Positions 36,843-46,597 of a stretch of 64,000 bases of DNA are shown here, piece after piece. Source of the DNA: Streptomyces scabiei 87.22 (GTDB lineage: Bacteria; Actinomycetota; Actinomycetes; Streptomycetales; Streptomycetaceae); contig NC_013929.1 of assembly GCF_000091305.1 (NCBI RefSeq), positions 4,154,001 through 4,218,000 of the forward strand. The letters run 5' to 3'. The notes under the pieces are model-generated. The model saw only the letters and a program-made list of their open reading frames with translations, had not been told where the DNA came from and ran no database searches. The position numbers and the translations under genes were made by a program. Each line of letters begins with the position of its first letter. Position 1 is the stretch's first letter.

Positions 36843-39800
36843 TCAGACCTCTTCGACGCTGCTCGGCTCGCGCCGGGACAGGTCGATGCCAAGCTCCTCC
36901 GCAGCGCGGAAGACGTCCTCGTCGGTGTCGCGCATCTCGATGGACATGCCGTCCGAGGACAGCACCTCCACGTTGAGGCACAGGGACTGCATCTCCTTGA
37001 TGAGCACCTTGAAGGACTCGGGGATGCCGGGCTCGGGGATGTTCTCGCCCTTGACGATGGCCTCGTAGACCTTCACGCGGCCGGTCACGTCGTCGGACTT
37101 GATGGTCAGCAGCTCCTGGAGGGCGTACGCGGCGCCGTAAGCCTCCAGCGCCCACACCTCCATCTCACCGAAGCGCTGGCCACCGAACTGGGCCTTACCA
37201 CCCAGCGGCTGCTGGGTGATCATCGAGTACGGACCGGTCGACCGGGCGTGCAGCTTGTCGTCGACCAGGTGGTGGAGCTTGAGGATGTACATGTACCCGA
37301 TGGAGATCGGGTCCGGGAACGGCTCACCGGAGCGGCCGTCGAACATCCTCGCCTTACCGGTCGGCTGCACCATGCGCTCGCCGTCGCGGTTCGGGATGGT
37401 GTGCTGGAGCAGACCGGCCAGCTCGTCCTCGCGGGCACCGTCGAAGACCGGGGTCGCGACGTTGGTGCCGGGGGCGACGGAGTCGGCGCCGATGACCTGC
37501 AGACGCTTCGCCCAGTCGTCGCCGAGGCCGGAGACGTCCCAGCCGCGGCTGGCGAGCCAGCCGAGGTGGATCTCCAGCACCTGTCCCGGGTTCATTCGGG
37601 ACGGGACGCCGAGCGGGTTGAGGATGATGTCGACCGGGGTGCCGTCCTCCAGGAACGGCATGTCCTCGATCGGCAGGATCTTGGAGATGACACCCTTGTT
37701 GCCGTGACGGCCGGCGAGCTTGTCACCGTCGGTGATCTTGCGCTTCTGCGCCACGTACACGCGCACCAGCTGGTTCACACCGGGGGGAAGCTCGTCGCCC
37801 TCCTCGCGGTCGAAGACGCGGACGCCGATGACCTTGCCGATCTCGCCGTGCGGCACCTTCAGCGAGGTGTCACGGACCTCACGGGCCTTCTCACCGAAGA
37901 TCGCGCGGAGCAGCCGCTCCTCGGGGGTCAGCTCGGTCTCACCCTTGGGCGTGACCTTGCCGACGAGGATGTCGCCGGCGACGACCTCGGCACCGATGCG
38001 GATGATGCCGCGCTCGTCGAGGTCGGCGAGGACCTCCTCGGAGACGTTCGGGATGTCCCGGGTGATCTCCTCGGGGCCGAGCTTGGTGTCACGGGCGTCG
38101 ACCTCGTGCTCCTCGATGTGGATCGAGGAGAGGACGTCGTCCTGCACGAGGCGCTGCGACAGGATGATCGCGTCCTCGTAGTTGTGACCCTCCCACGGCA
38201 TGAACGCCACGAGCAGGTTCTTGCCCAGCGCCATCTCGCCGTTCTCGGTGGCCGGACCGTCGGCCAGGACCTGGCCCTCGATGATCCGGTCGCCCTCGTT
38301 GACGATGACCTTCTGGTTGACCGAGGTGCCCTGGTTGGACCGGGCGAACTTGGCCAGGCGGTACGTGATGTACGTGCCGTCGTCGTTGGTGGTGGTGATG
38401 TAGTCGGCGGAGACCTCCTGGACCACACCCGCCTTCTCGGCCTTGACCACGTCGCCGGCGTCGACGGCGGAGCGGTACTCCATGCCGGTGCCGACGAGCG
38501 GGGCCTCGCTCTTGATGAGCGGCACGGCCTGACGCATCATGTTCGCGCCCATGAGGGCACGGTTGGCGTCGTCGTGCTCCAGGAAGGGGATCATGGCGGT
38601 CGCGACCGACACCATCTGGCGCGGCGAGACGTCCATGTAGTCGACGTCGTCCCCGGGGACGTAGTCGACCTCGCCGCCACGACGGCGGACCAGGACGCGG
38701 TTCTCGGTGAAGCGCATGTCGTCGTCGAGCGTGGCGTTGGCCTGCGCGATGACGAAGCGGTCCTCCTCGTCGGCCGTCAGGTAGTCGACCTCGTCGGTGA
38801 CGACACCGTCGGTGACCCGGCGGTACGGCGTCTCCACGAAACCGAACGCGTTGACGCGGCCGTAGGAGGCGAGCGAGCCGATCAGACCGATGTTCGGGCC
38901 TTCGGGCGTCTCGATCGGGCACATGCGGCCGTAGTGCGAGGGGTGCACGTCACGGACCTCGAAGCCGGCCCGCTCACGGGACAGACCACCGGGACCCAGC
39001 GCCGAGAGACGACGCTTGTGCGTCAGACCCGACAGCGGGTTGTTCTGGTCCATGAACTGCGACAGCTGGCTGGTGCCGAAGAACTCCTTGATGGAGGCGA
39101 CGACCGGCCGGATGTTGATCAGGGTCTGGGGCGTGATCGCCTCGACGTCCTGGGTCGTCATGCGCTCGCGGACGACACGCTCCATACGCGCCAGACCCGT
39201 ACGGACCTGGTTCTGGATGAGCTCGCCGACGCTGCGCAGACGACGGTTGCCGAAGTGGTCGATGTCGTCGGTCTCGACGACGATCGTCGTGCCGTTGTCG
39301 GCAGCCGTCTCGGTCTCGCCCGCGTGCAGCTTCACCAGGTACTTGATCGTCGAGATGACGTCCTCGACGGTCAGGACGCCCGCGTCGAGCGGAGCCTCCG
39401 CACCCAGCTTCTTGTTGACCTTGTAGCGGCCGACCTTCGCGAGGTCGTAGCGCTTGGGGTTGAAGTACAGGTTCTCCAGCAGCGTCTGCGCGGCCTCACG
39501 CGTGGGGGGCTCGCCCGGACGCAGCTTGCGGTAGATGTCGAGCAGCGCGTCGTCCTGCCCCTGGGTGTGGTCCTTCTCCAGGGTGGCGCGCATGGACTCG
39601 TACTCGCCGAACTCCTCCAGGATCTGCTCGGTGGTCCAGCCGAGTGCCTTGAGGAGGACGGTCACGGACTGCTTGCGCTTGCGGTCGATACGCACACCGA
39701 CCATGTCGCGCTTGTCGATCTCCATCTCCAGCCAGGCACCCCGGGACGGGATGATCTTGGCGGAGAAGATGTCCTTGTCGGACGTCTTGTCGATGGAGGA

Positions 39801-40328
39801 GTCGAAGTAGACACCCGGCGAACGGACCAGCTGCGACACCACGACACGCTCGGTGCCGTTGATGACGAAGGTGCCCTTGTGGGTCATGAGCGGGAAGTCG
39901 CCCATGAAGACCGTCTGGGACTTGATCTCGCCGGTCTCGTTGTTGGTGAACTCGGCGGTGACGAAGAGCGGGGCCGCGTACGTGAAGTCGCGGTCCTTGC
40001 ACTCGTCGATGCTGTTCTTCGGCGGCTCGAAACGGTGGTCGCGGAACGTCAGCGACATCGACCCGGAGAAGTCCTCGATCGGGGAGATCTCCTCGAAGAT
40101 CTCCTCCAGACCGGACTTGGTGGGGACGTCCTGTCCGTTCTCCAGAGCCTCCTCGACCCGACTCTGCCAGGCGGTGTTGCCGAGCAGCCAGTCAAAGCTC
40201 TCGGTCTGCAGCGCGAGCAGGTTGGGAACCTCGAGAGGCTCCTTGATCTTTGCAAAAGAGATGCGCAGCGGGGCAGTGCTGGCGGCGGGATTCGTATTCG
40301 AGGTCGAGGCGTTGCGCGAGGCGGCCAA
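36843..40328 (-). CDS. rpoB: RNA polymerase beta subunit
   Basis: RpoB (1161 residues). I chose TTG 40328 (read as MAASRNAST) because GGAAGGA lies about eight bases upstream and the resulting protein has the known Streptomyces length; a longer in-frame reading from 40388 exists. The rifampicin region (SQLSQFMDQNNPLSGLTHKR) is of the sensitive type. A dedicated promoter is seen at 40513-40541. Confidence 0.98.
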   Translation of the reverse strand: MAASRNASTSNTNPAASTAPLRISFAKIKEPLEVPNLLALQTESFDWLLGNTAWQSRVEEALENGQDVPTKSGLEEIFEEISPIEDFSGSMSLTFRDHRFEPPKNSIDECKDRDFTYAAPLFVTAEFTNNETGEIKSQTVFMGDFPLMTHKGTFVINGTERVVVSQLVRSPGVYFDSSIDKTSDKDIFSAKIIPSRGAWLEMEIDKRDMVGVRIDRKRKQSVTVLLKALGWTTEQILEEFGEYESMRATLEKDHTQGQDDALLDIYRKLRPGEPPTREAAQTLLENLYFNPKRYDLAKVGRYKVNKKLGAEAPLDAGVLTVEDVISTIKYLVKLHAGETETAADNGTTIVVETDDIDHFGNRRLRSVGELIQNQVRTGLARMERVVRERMTTQDVEAITPQTLINIRPVVASIKEFFGTSQLSQFMDQNNPLSGLTHKRRLSALGPGGLSRERAGFEVRDVHPSHYGRMCPIETPEGPNIGLIGSLASYGRVNAFGFVETPYRRVTDGVVTDEVDYLTADEEDRFVIAQANATLDDDMRFTENRVLVRRRGGEVDYVPGDDVDYMDVSPRQMVSVATAMIPFLEHDDANRALMGANMMRQAVPLIKSEAPLVGTGMEYRSAVDAGDVVKAEKAGVVQEVSADYITTTNDDGTYITYRLAKFARSNQGTSVNQKVIVNEGDRIIEGQVLADGPATENGEMALGKNLLVAFMPWEGHNYEDAIILSQRLVQDDVLSSIHIEEHEVDARDTKLGPEEITRDIPNVSEEVLADLDERGIIRIGAEVVAGDILVGKVTPKGETELTPEERLLRAIFGEKAREVRDTSLKVPHGEIGKVIGVRVFDREEGDELPPGVNQLVRVYVAQKRKITDGDKLAGRHGNKGVISKILPIEDMPFLEDGTPVDIILNPLGVPSRMNPGQVLEIHLGWLASRGWDVSGLGDDWAKRLQVIGADSVAPGTNVATPVFDGAREDELAGLLQHTIPNRDGERMVQPTGKARMFDGRSGEPFPDPISIGYMYILKLHHLVDDKLHARSTGPYSMITQQPLGGKAQFGGQRFGEMEVWALEAYGAAYALQELLTIKSDDVTGRVKVYEAIVKGENIPEPGIPESFKVLIKEMQSLCLNVEVLSSDGMSIEMRDTDEDVFRAAEELGIDLSRREPSSVEEV

Positions 40329-40512
40329 GAGGGGGTCCTTCCGAGGGCTCGGACTCACTACGCGCGTACCGGCCCCTCTTATGCGCAAAGAGAGCAGGCT
40401 GTTCCTGATCTGACCGAAAGGCCAGGTCGGGAATGGTCTGTTCGTCGATGCTCAAGCGAGGGCATGCCCCTGGTGACGGGCAGGGGACAGCTAACAGGCA
40501 GCGCAAAGGGTC

Positions 40513-40541
40513 AGTGTAGCCACTTGGCACACTGATGTCCA
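40513..40541 (-). promoter_or_regulatory. Predicted rpoBC promoter
   Basis: On the minus strand TGGACA (40536-40541) and TACACT (40513-40518) are spaced by 17 bases. AAAAAACCCG lies just upstream. This would give a leader of about 180 bases before rpoB, and lets rpoBC be expressed independently of rplJL. Confidence 0.7.
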
Positions 40542-40835
40542 GTGCGGGTTTTTTGAGACCCTCGTTGTTCTCGACACCTACGCAAGCCCACGCCCTCAAC
40601 GCACGTTGATACTGCCCTCTTCGTCGTCGATCCATGCCTCGGAGTTCGGATCGGTGTGACGACGCGTCCTGAGAATTGCGCGCCGCGTGCCGTTCGTCAA
40701 GGCCCCTCATGCCCGACCCCGGTGCCGCGATCGTCACTCGCGGCTCGCCACCTGGGGTGTCGGAGGCACGACGAAGATCACCATACTCGCCGCCACCGAC
40801 AGTGCAAGGCAGCCATCCGCCGACGTTCCGGAACG

Positions 40836-40873
40836 CCGAAAGGCGACCACCCAGTTGGGTGATCGCCCTTCGG
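40836..40873 (-). terminator. rplL terminator or attenuator
   Basis: An 18-bp imperfect stem (40836-40853 with 40856-40873, with two non-canonical pairs) about 100 bases after the rplL stop. In many bacteria partial termination here sets the ratio of L7/L12 to RNA polymerase; that role is inferred. Confidence 0.75.
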
Positions 40874-40974
40874 TACGTTCGCGTTACAGCCTCGAACAAG
40901 TTTTCTAGGCTTGTCTCGAAACCGCCCCGCACGGATCCTCGCGGATCCAGGAGAGCTGGCGGACCAGCGAGGCC

Positions 40975-41355
40975 TTACTTGACCTCGACGGAGGCGCCGG
41001 CGGCCTTGAGGGACTCGGCAGCCTTCTCGGCGGCCTCCTTGGCGACCTTCTCGAGAACGGGCTTCGGGGCGCCGTCCACGAGGTCCTTGGCCTCCTTCAG
41101 GCCCAGCGAGGTCAGCTCACGCACGACCTTGATGACCTGGATCTTCTTCTCGCCGGCGCCGGTGAGGACGACGTCGAACTCGTCCTGCTCCTCGACAGCC
41201 TCGGCGGCGGCGGCCGGCCCGGCCGGGCCGGCGACGGCGACGGCCGCGGCGGCGGTGACGTCGAACTTCTCCTCGAACGCCTTCACGAACTCGGAGAGCT
41301 GGATGAGGGTCATGCCCTCGAACTCGGCGAGCAGTTCGTCCTGGGTGAGAGCCAC
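40975..41355 (-). CDS. rplL: 50S ribosomal protein L7/L12
   Basis: L7/L12 (126 residues), the stalk protein that recruits translation factors. An N-terminal dimerisation part, an Ala-rich hinge (about 35-55) and the C-terminal domain with KIQVIKVVRELTSLGLKEAK are visible. It follows rplJ after 122 bases. Confidence 0.99.
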   Translation of the reverse strand: MALTQDELLAEFEGMTLIQLSEFVKAFEEKFDVTAAAAVAVAGPAGPAAAAEAVEEQDEFDVVLTGAGEKKIQVIKVVRELTSLGLKEAKDLVDGAPKPVLEKVAKEAAEKAAESLKAAGASVEVK

Positions 41356-41477
41356 GATGGCTTCCTTCCACTAATTCGGCAGGTGCCGGATGTACATGTC
41401 TGGCGGGCGTACGACGGCCCGCTACGACCGATTTCCGAGGCGGACTGCCTCAGGCGGCGGTCATTTCGCGAGCCGAG

Positions 41478-42008
41478 TTACTCGGCACCGCCCTGCTCTT
41501 CTTGCTTGGCACGGAGCGCGTCCACGGTGCGGACGAGCTTCGAGGGAAGCGCCTGGAAGAGCTGCGCAGCCTGGGACTGCTTGCCCTTGAAGGCACCCGC
41601 CAGCTTGGAGAGCAGAACCTCGCGGGACTCGAGGTCCGCGAGCTTCTTGATCTCGTCGGCGGACAGCGCCTTGCCGTCAAGGACACCGCCCTTGATGACG
41701 AGGTTCGGGTTGTCCTTGGCGAAGTCACGAAGACCCTTCGCCGACGTCACCGGGTCACCGGTGATGAAGGCGACCGCCGTCGGACCGTTGAACAGGTCGT
41801 CGAGCGTCGAGATCCCGGCCTCGTTGGCCGCAATCTTGGTCAGCGTGTTCTTCACCACGGCGTACTGGGCGTCTTCACCGAGCGAACGACGCAGCGTCTT
41901 GAGCTGCGCCACGGAGAGACCCCGGTACTCGGTCAGCACGGCGGCGTTCGAGCTACGGAACTGCTCCGTGAGCTCGGCCACCGCGGCAGCCTTGTCGGGC
42001 CTTGCCAT
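41478..42008 (-). CDS. rplJ: 50S ribosomal protein L10
   Basis: L10 (176 residues) anchors the L7/L12 stalk. I chose ATG 42008 (MARPDKAAAVAELTEQFRSS) with GGAAGGAGG upstream; longer in-frame readings to 42278 pass through the leader. The motif EYRGLSVAQLKTLR is conserved. Its long leader may carry the L10 autoregulatory site. Confidence 0.98.
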   Translation of the reverse strand: MARPDKAAAVAELTEQFRSSNAAVLTEYRGLSVAQLKTLRRSLGEDAQYAVVKNTLTKIAANEAGISTLDDLFNGPTAVAFITGDPVTSAKGLRDFAKDNPNLVIKGGVLDGKALSADEIKKLADLESREVLLSKLAGAFKGKQSQAAQLFQALPSKLVRTVDALRAKQEEQGGAE

Positions 42009-42250
42009 AGAGCGTCGGCCTCCTTCCGGGTGATGAGGACCGCTCAGAAGGGGCTGAGGAAAACGAAACGCCCCGGCGCAGGCGCACGGGGCGTGACTCG
42101 ACCGGACGAATCCCGTACGAGACGGAACCGGACCAGGAGCAACTTCCACAGTCACCTGCGCGGGTCGTCCGCGGTTCAGCGGATCCTTCGGCCACCGCGC
42201 CCTCTCACGAGCACACGGCAACGACCAGCGGTCTTTGGCTTCCTCGGAAG
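42009..42250 (-). promoter_or_regulatory. Putative L10 autoregulatory leader
   Basis: About 240 bases of GC-rich leader lie upstream of rplJ. It includes the minus-strand segment AAGACCGCTGGTCGTTGCC (near 42230), which resembles actinobacterial rplJ leaders bound by L10. A stem from 42070-42101 (GCCCCG paired with CGGGGC) is also visible. Assignment is by resemblance. Confidence 0.45.
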
Positions 42251-42300
42251 AGTACGGGACCGTGTCCCCGTCGGGCAAATCCGCCCCCCAAGGCCCCCGC

Positions 42301-43233
42301 TCAGCCCTCCGTGGCCCCGTCCACCCGCTCGGCGAGGTCGACCGTGTCCTCGGCCGGCGGGGTCTCGACGGTCACCGGCCGGCCTACGTCCAGGAGGGTG
42401 ACGGTCAGGTCGAGCGGGCCCCCGTCGACCATGCGCCCCTCCTTCAGGGCGTGGGTCTCGCCCCGGAGCCGGTACCGCTCGGCCCGGCCGTCCTCGCCGA
42501 CCCACAGGTCCACGGTGAGCGTCTTCTCGATGCCCAGCATCATGAACTGGTCCAGACTGCTCGTCCGCAGCTCCCGGGTCGCCTTGTCCCGGGCGGCCGT
42601 CTGGGCCGCCCGGAGGCTCTTCCAGGTGACCGTGCCCCGGTAGTGCGTGGTCCCGCCGCCCTCGACCGTCCCGGCACCGACCTCACTGACCTTCTTCGCG
42701 CCGGTGAGAAGCGTGGACTGCGCGAGCGGGCTCGCCTCCAGCGGAGCGGGCAGGACGCGGTACGTGTTGTTGTCCGCCGCGCCGCGTCCCCACACGGCCG
42801 GCCCGGCGCTGAACCACTTCTTGTCCGCCGGGGCGCCGATGGCGGCAGCGTCCCCCTCGGCGTAGATCACCCCGTCGGCGAACCGCACCGAAATGGGCTT
42901 GTCCTCGCTCGGGCCCCACCCGGTCAGGTCCATGCGCATGGCGGTCGGCCGCGCGGTCATCGCGGCCTCCGCCCGTATCTTCCCGTGCTCCGGCAGGGTC
43001 CCGGTCACCCGGTAGCGCAGCGACGCGATGTCCGTCGTCCGCTCCGCGGCCCGGGCCACGGCCTCAGCGGGCGTCGTGGGCTTCGCCCCGGCCTCCGCCG
43101 ACGTCTTCGGCTTCGTCCCGGTCTCCGCCCCCGGCTCCGCGCCGCAGGCGGTGGCACCGCCCAGCAGTGCGGCCACGACGGCGATGCCGACGGCTCTGTG
43201 ACGACGTACGGAGCCGTGCCCGGCCAACCTCAT
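42301..43233 (-). CDS. LppX/LprAFG-like lipoprotein
   Basis: A 310-residue lipoprotein starting at ATG 43233 with AGGGGGAC upstream. The lipobox LLGGATAC gives Cys about 30 as the lipidated residue. The mature part (about 60-300) has the large beta-sheet pattern of the LppX_LprAFG family, which in mycobacteria carries lipids across the envelope; substrate here is unknown. It is inserted between rplA and rplJ on the same strand. A distant relative lies at 53329. Confidence 0.78.
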   Translation of the reverse strand: MRLAGHGSVRRHRAVGIAVVAALLGGATACGAEPGAETGTKPKTSAEAGAKPTTPAEAVARAAERTTDIASLRYRVTGTLPEHGKIRAEAAMTARPTAMRMDLTGWGPSEDKPISVRFADGVIYAEGDAAAIGAPADKKWFSAGPAVWGRGAADNNTYRVLPAPLEASPLAQSTLLTGAKKVSEVGAGTVEGGGTTHYRGTVTWKSLRAAQTAARDKATRELRTSSLDQFMMLGIEKTLTVDLWVGEDGRAERYRLRGETHALKEGRMVDGGPLDLTVTLLDVGRPVTVETPPAEDTVDLAERVDGATEG

Positions 43234-43380
43234 CTGTCCCCCTGGAACCTCACGCCCCACCCGTGTGGGACGGCAGGGACACTAGCGCCGCCGGACGACG
43301 GCTGTCGTGCGCTTTACGACTCCCGTGCGGACGCGGCGGACGGATGTGCGGACAGCCGTACGGGCACACGGGCGAACGAC

Positions 43381-43416
43381 ACGAGCCCCGCGGCCTCGAA
43401 AGGCTGCGGGGCTCGT
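43381..43416 (-). terminator. rplA terminator with UUCG loop
   Basis: An 11-bp outer stem (43381-43391 with 43406-43416) continues, after one mismatch, as a 4-bp stem capped by UUCG in the transcript. It lies 45 bases after the rplA stop. Confidence 0.88.
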
Positions 43417-43460
43417 GCCAGGGCTGTGCGACCGCGACGCGGCTGCCGTGAGCGTCAGGC

Positions 43461-44186
43461 TCAGACGGCGGCCGGGTCCTCCTCGACGAGGAGGTTGCGG
43501 GTGCGGTTGGAGTCGATCGGGATGCCGGGGCCGATCGTGGTGCTGAGGGCGGCCTTCTTGATGTAGCGGCCCTTGGCGGCCGACGGCTTCAGACGGAGGA
43601 TCTCCTCCAGCGCCGCGGCGTAGTTCTCCACCAGCTTGGTGTCGTCGAACGACGTCTTGCCGATGATGAAGTGCAGGTTCGAGTGCTTGTCGACTCGGAA
43701 CTCGATCTTGCCGCCCTTGATGTCGTTGACGGCCTTCACGACGTCCGGGGTCACGGTGCCGGTCTTGGGGTTCGGCATGAGACCACGGGGACCGAGCACG
43801 CGGCCGAGGCGGCCGACCTTGCCCATGAGGTCCGGGGTGGCGACGACGGCGTCGAAGTCCAGACGGCCCTTCGCCACCTCGTCGATCAGTTCGTCGGAGC
43901 CGACGATGTCGGCGCCGGCGGCGGTCGCGGCCTCGGCACGGTCACCGGTCGCGAAGACCAGGACCCGGGCGGTCTTACCGGTGCCGTGCGGGAGGTTCAC
44001 GGTGCCACGGACCATCTGGTCGGCCTTGCGCGGGTCGACACCCAGACGGAAGGCGACCTCGACGGTGCCGTCGAACTTGGACGTGGAGGTCTCCTTGGCG
44101 AGACGGACGGCCTCGAGCGGGGCGTAGAGCTTGTCCCGGTCGACCTTGGCGTCCGCAGCGCGGAGAGCCTTGCTGCGCTTGCTCAC
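43461..44186 (-). CDS. rplA: 50S ribosomal protein L1
   Basis: L1 (241 residues) forms the mobile stalk at the E site. I chose GTG 44186 (MSKRSKALRAADAKVDRDKL) with AGGAGC upstream. The motifs GTVNLPHGTGK and VLGPRGLMPNPKTGTVT are diagnostic. It follows rplK by 106 bases. Confidence 0.98.
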   Translation of the reverse strand: MSKRSKALRAADAKVDRDKLYAPLEAVRLAKETSTSKFDGTVEVAFRLGVDPRKADQMVRGTVNLPHGTGKTARVLVFATGDRAEAATAAGADIVGSDELIDEVAKGRLDFDAVVATPDLMGKVGRLGRVLGPRGLMPNPKTGTVTPDVVKAVNDIKGGKIEFRVDKHSNLHFIIGKTSFDDTKLVENYAAALEEILRLKPSAAKGRYIKKAALSTTIGPGIPIDSNRTRNLLVEEDPAAV

Positions 44187-44292
44187 AACTGCTCCTGTGT
44201 GTTCTTGAAAAGGAGTCGTGGTACGGGCCGAGCAGGCCCTGCCACGCGCGGCCGCCGTCGACGGCTGCCGCGAGGTTCTACGAAGGGGGAAC

Positions 44293-44727
44293 TCAGCCCT
44301 CGACCGTGATGCCCATGGAACGGGCGGTGCCGGCGATGATCTTGGACGCGGCGTCCAGGTCGTTGGCGTTGAGGTCGGGGAGCTTGGTCGTGGCGATCTC
44401 ACGGACCTGCGCCTCGGTGATCTTGGCGACCTTGGTCTTGTGCGGCTCGCCGGAGCCCTTCTCGACACCCGCGGCCTTGAGGATCATCTTCGCGGCCGGC
44501 GGCGTCTTGGTGACGAAGGTGAAGGAACGGTCCTCGTAGACCGTGATCTCCACCGGGATCACCCAGCCACGCTGCGACTCGGTCGCGGCGTTGTAGGCCT
44601 TGCAGAACTCCATGATGTTGACGCCGTGCTGACCGAGCGCGGGGCCGACCGGCGGGGCGGGGTTCGCCGCACCGGCGTTGATCTGGAGCTTGATGAGCCC
44701 CGTGACCTTCTTCTTCTTGGGAGGCAT
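44293..44727 (-). CDS. rplK: 50S ribosomal protein L11
   Basis: L11 (144 residues) at the GTPase-associated centre, needed for RelA activation and for thiostrepton action. I chose ATG 44727 ([20 protein letters not shown]). The Pro-rich N-terminal domain with [19 protein letters not shown] is intact. Confidence 0.98.
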
Positions 44728-44834
44728 TGCTCTCCGGGTCCTTTCGATTCGAGTGCGCCTTCGTCCAGGTCGCGTCCCGGATGAAGGCATACCGCACAAC
44801 GATAACGGGTATGGATGTGCGGCCAAAAACCGAG

Positions 44835-44870
44835 CAGGTCAGACGAGCTTTTGACAGCCCGTCCGACCTG
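44835..44870 (-). terminator. secE-nusG terminator
   Basis: A 15-bp stem with two G-U pairs (44835-44849 with 44856-44870, 6-base loop), followed on the minus strand by CTCGGTTTTTGG. This is one of the few hairpins in the window with a real T-run. It begins 37 bases after the nusG stop. Confidence 0.9.
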
Positions 44871-44906
44871 GTCGGAAGCGATGGTCCAGAAGGAGCCGGT
44901 GACCGG

Positions 44907-45791
44907 CTAGTTCTTCTGGATCTGGTCGAACGACAGCTCGACCGGCGTCTCGCGGCCGAAGATCTCCACGAGGCCCTTGACCTTCTTCGAGTCCGCGTTG
45001 ATCTCGTTGATGGTCGCCTGCAGCGTGGCGAACGGGCCGTCCGTGACCGTGACCGAGTCGCCGACCTCGAAGTCCAGCACCTGGACCTCGACCTTGCGGG
45101 CGGGAGCCGGCTTGCCCTCGGCCTCGGCGGCCTCGCGGGCGGCCTTCTCCTCGGCCTCCGGGGCGAGCATCTTGACGATCTCGTCCAGGGTCAGCGGGTA
45201 CGGGTCGTAGGCGTTGCCCACGAAGCCGGTGACGCCGGGGGTGTTGCGGACGACGCCCCAGGACTCGTTCGTCAGGTCCATGCGGACGAGGACGTAGCCG
45301 GGCAGCTTGTTCTGGCGGATCGTCTTGCGCTCGCCGTTCTTGATCTGCGCGACCTCTTCCTGCGGCACCTCGGCCTGGAAGATGAAGTCCTCGACGTTCA
45401 GCGAGACGGCACGCTGTTCGAGGTTGGTCTTCACGCGGTTCTCGTAACCGGCGTACGTGTGGATGACGTACCACTCACCCGGCAGGGTCCGCAGTTCCTC
45501 ACGCAGGGCCTCGACGGGGTCGACCGGCTCGGTCTCCTCCTCGACGGCCTCTTCAGCCTCTTCGGCGTCCTCGTCCTCGGAGTCGGAGCCGTCGGAGTCC
45601 TCGACGTCGGTGTCGTCCTCGTCGTGCACGGCCTCTTCCTCGGCCGGCTCCCCCGCCTCGGCCTCGGCAGTCTCGAACTCGTCGACGCCGTCCTCGGAGT
45701 CCGCTCCCTCGACGATGTCGAGTTCGTCATCCACGGACTCGGCACCTTCACCGCGAGGCTCCATGGCGTCCTTCAGGTTCGGGTCAGACAC
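44907..45791 (-). CDS. nusG: Transcription elongation/antitermination factor NusG
   Basis: NusG (294 residues) links RNA polymerase with Rho or the ribosome. I chose GTG 45791 (MSDPNLKDAMEPRGEG). Residues 1 to about 105 form a highly acidic Glu/Asp-rich extension absent from Escherichia coli NusG. The NGN domain (WYVIHTYAGYENRVKTNLEQ) and the KOW domain (GDSVTVTDGPFATLQATI) follow. Confidence 0.98.
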   Translation of the reverse strand: MSDPNLKDAMEPRGEGAESVDDELDIVEGADSEDGVDEFETAEAEAGEPAEEEAVHDEDDTDVEDSDGSDSEDEDAEEAEEAVEEETEPVDPVEALREELRTLPGEWYVIHTYAGYENRVKTNLEQRAVSLNVEDFIFQAEVPQEEVAQIKNGERKTIRQNKLPGYVLVRMDLTNESWGVVRNTPGVTGFVGNAYDPYPLTLDEIVKMLAPEAEEKAAREAAEAEGKPAPARKVEVQVLDFEVGDSVTVTDGPFATLQATINEINADSKKVKGLVEIFGRETPVELSFDQIQKN

Positions 45792-45868
45792 GTGGCTGCT
45801 TCTTCCTGGATCATGGGGGTGGAACATGCGAAAAGGGGCGCCAAGTCGCGGCGCCCTTCGCTTTCGGC

Positions 45869-46159
45869 TCAGCCGCCGAAGACGTACTTGGCGGCCTTGT
45901 CTAGGCCGAAGTCAATCACAGTGACAAGGCCGATCATGATGACGACGAAGACGATGACCACAGAGGTGTACGTCGTCAGCTGGGCGCGGGTCGGCCAGAC
46001 GACCTTCCGCAGCTCCGCGATGATCTGGCGATAGAAGACCGCGAGGCGCTTCAGCGGGCCCTTCTTGGCACGCTTGCCGCCCTTGCGGGTCTTCTTCTTG
46101 TCCTCGGGCACCTCGTCCTGGGCATCAGGCGTGTCGATGGAGCCCACGGCGTCCGTCAT
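45869..46159 (-). CDS. secE: Preprotein translocase subunit SecE
   Basis: SecE (96 residues) clamps the SecY channel. A charged N-terminus is followed by the conserved amphipathic stretch FYRQIIAELRKVVWPTRAQL and one C-terminal membrane segment. It lies between tRNA-Trp and nusG, the classical arrangement. Confidence 0.98.
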   Translation of the reverse strand: MTDAVGSIDTPDAQDEVPEDKKKTRKGGKRAKKGPLKRLAVFYRQIIAELRKVVWPTRAQLTTYTSVVIVFVVIMIGLVTVIDFGLDKAAKYVFGG

Positions 46160-46273
46160 TCATCCTCACCTGATTCCGGTCCGGGTCGTGGCCGTGCCGC
46201 GCCCGGTCTGAGCCGCACGGCGGAACATTGCTGTACGTACATGCGCACACATCCTGGCGTGAGGAGTGTGTAG

Positions 46274-46346
46274 CAGGGCCGGAGGGACTTGAACCCCCAA
46301 CCGCTGGTTTTGGAGACCAGTGCTCTACCAATTGAGCTACGACCCT
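46274..46346 (-). tRNA. tRNA-Trp (CCA)
   Basis: A 73-base cloverleaf on the minus strand: acceptor AGGGTCG/CGGCCCT (one G-U pair), discriminator G, anticodon loop CTCCAAA with CCA, T-arm GGTTCAAGTCC. The terminal CCA is not encoded. It sits upstream of secE. Confidence 0.97.
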
Positions 46347-46597
46347 TTGTGGTTCTCCACCAACGTACCGCATCCGAGCGAGTGCACGGTGTGCACCTGA
46401 CGGGCGCGGCCGGTGAAGACCAACGAGGACAGAGCATACGTGGTCCGAGGGCTGTCGTCGAACAGAAAGCGTCCGTAGGGGCGTTGTCCGTCGAAGATCG
46501 ACCGTTTCCGGCCGCGGATACGGACGGTTGTTCCGTCGCTGTTCAGTCTGTGAAACCCGCGTGTGCGGCGCGTTTCCGGTCTGGAACGATGGGGCCC

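Larger units (their letters stand above)
40329..40974 (-). other. rplL-rpoB spacer with terminator and promoter, no gene
   Basis: A 646-base spacer with the rplL hairpin (40836-40873), the rpoB promoter (40513-40541) and a long rpoB leader. An A/T-rich tract just upstream of the promoter may act as an UP element. No protein gene is supported on either strand. Confidence 0.7.
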
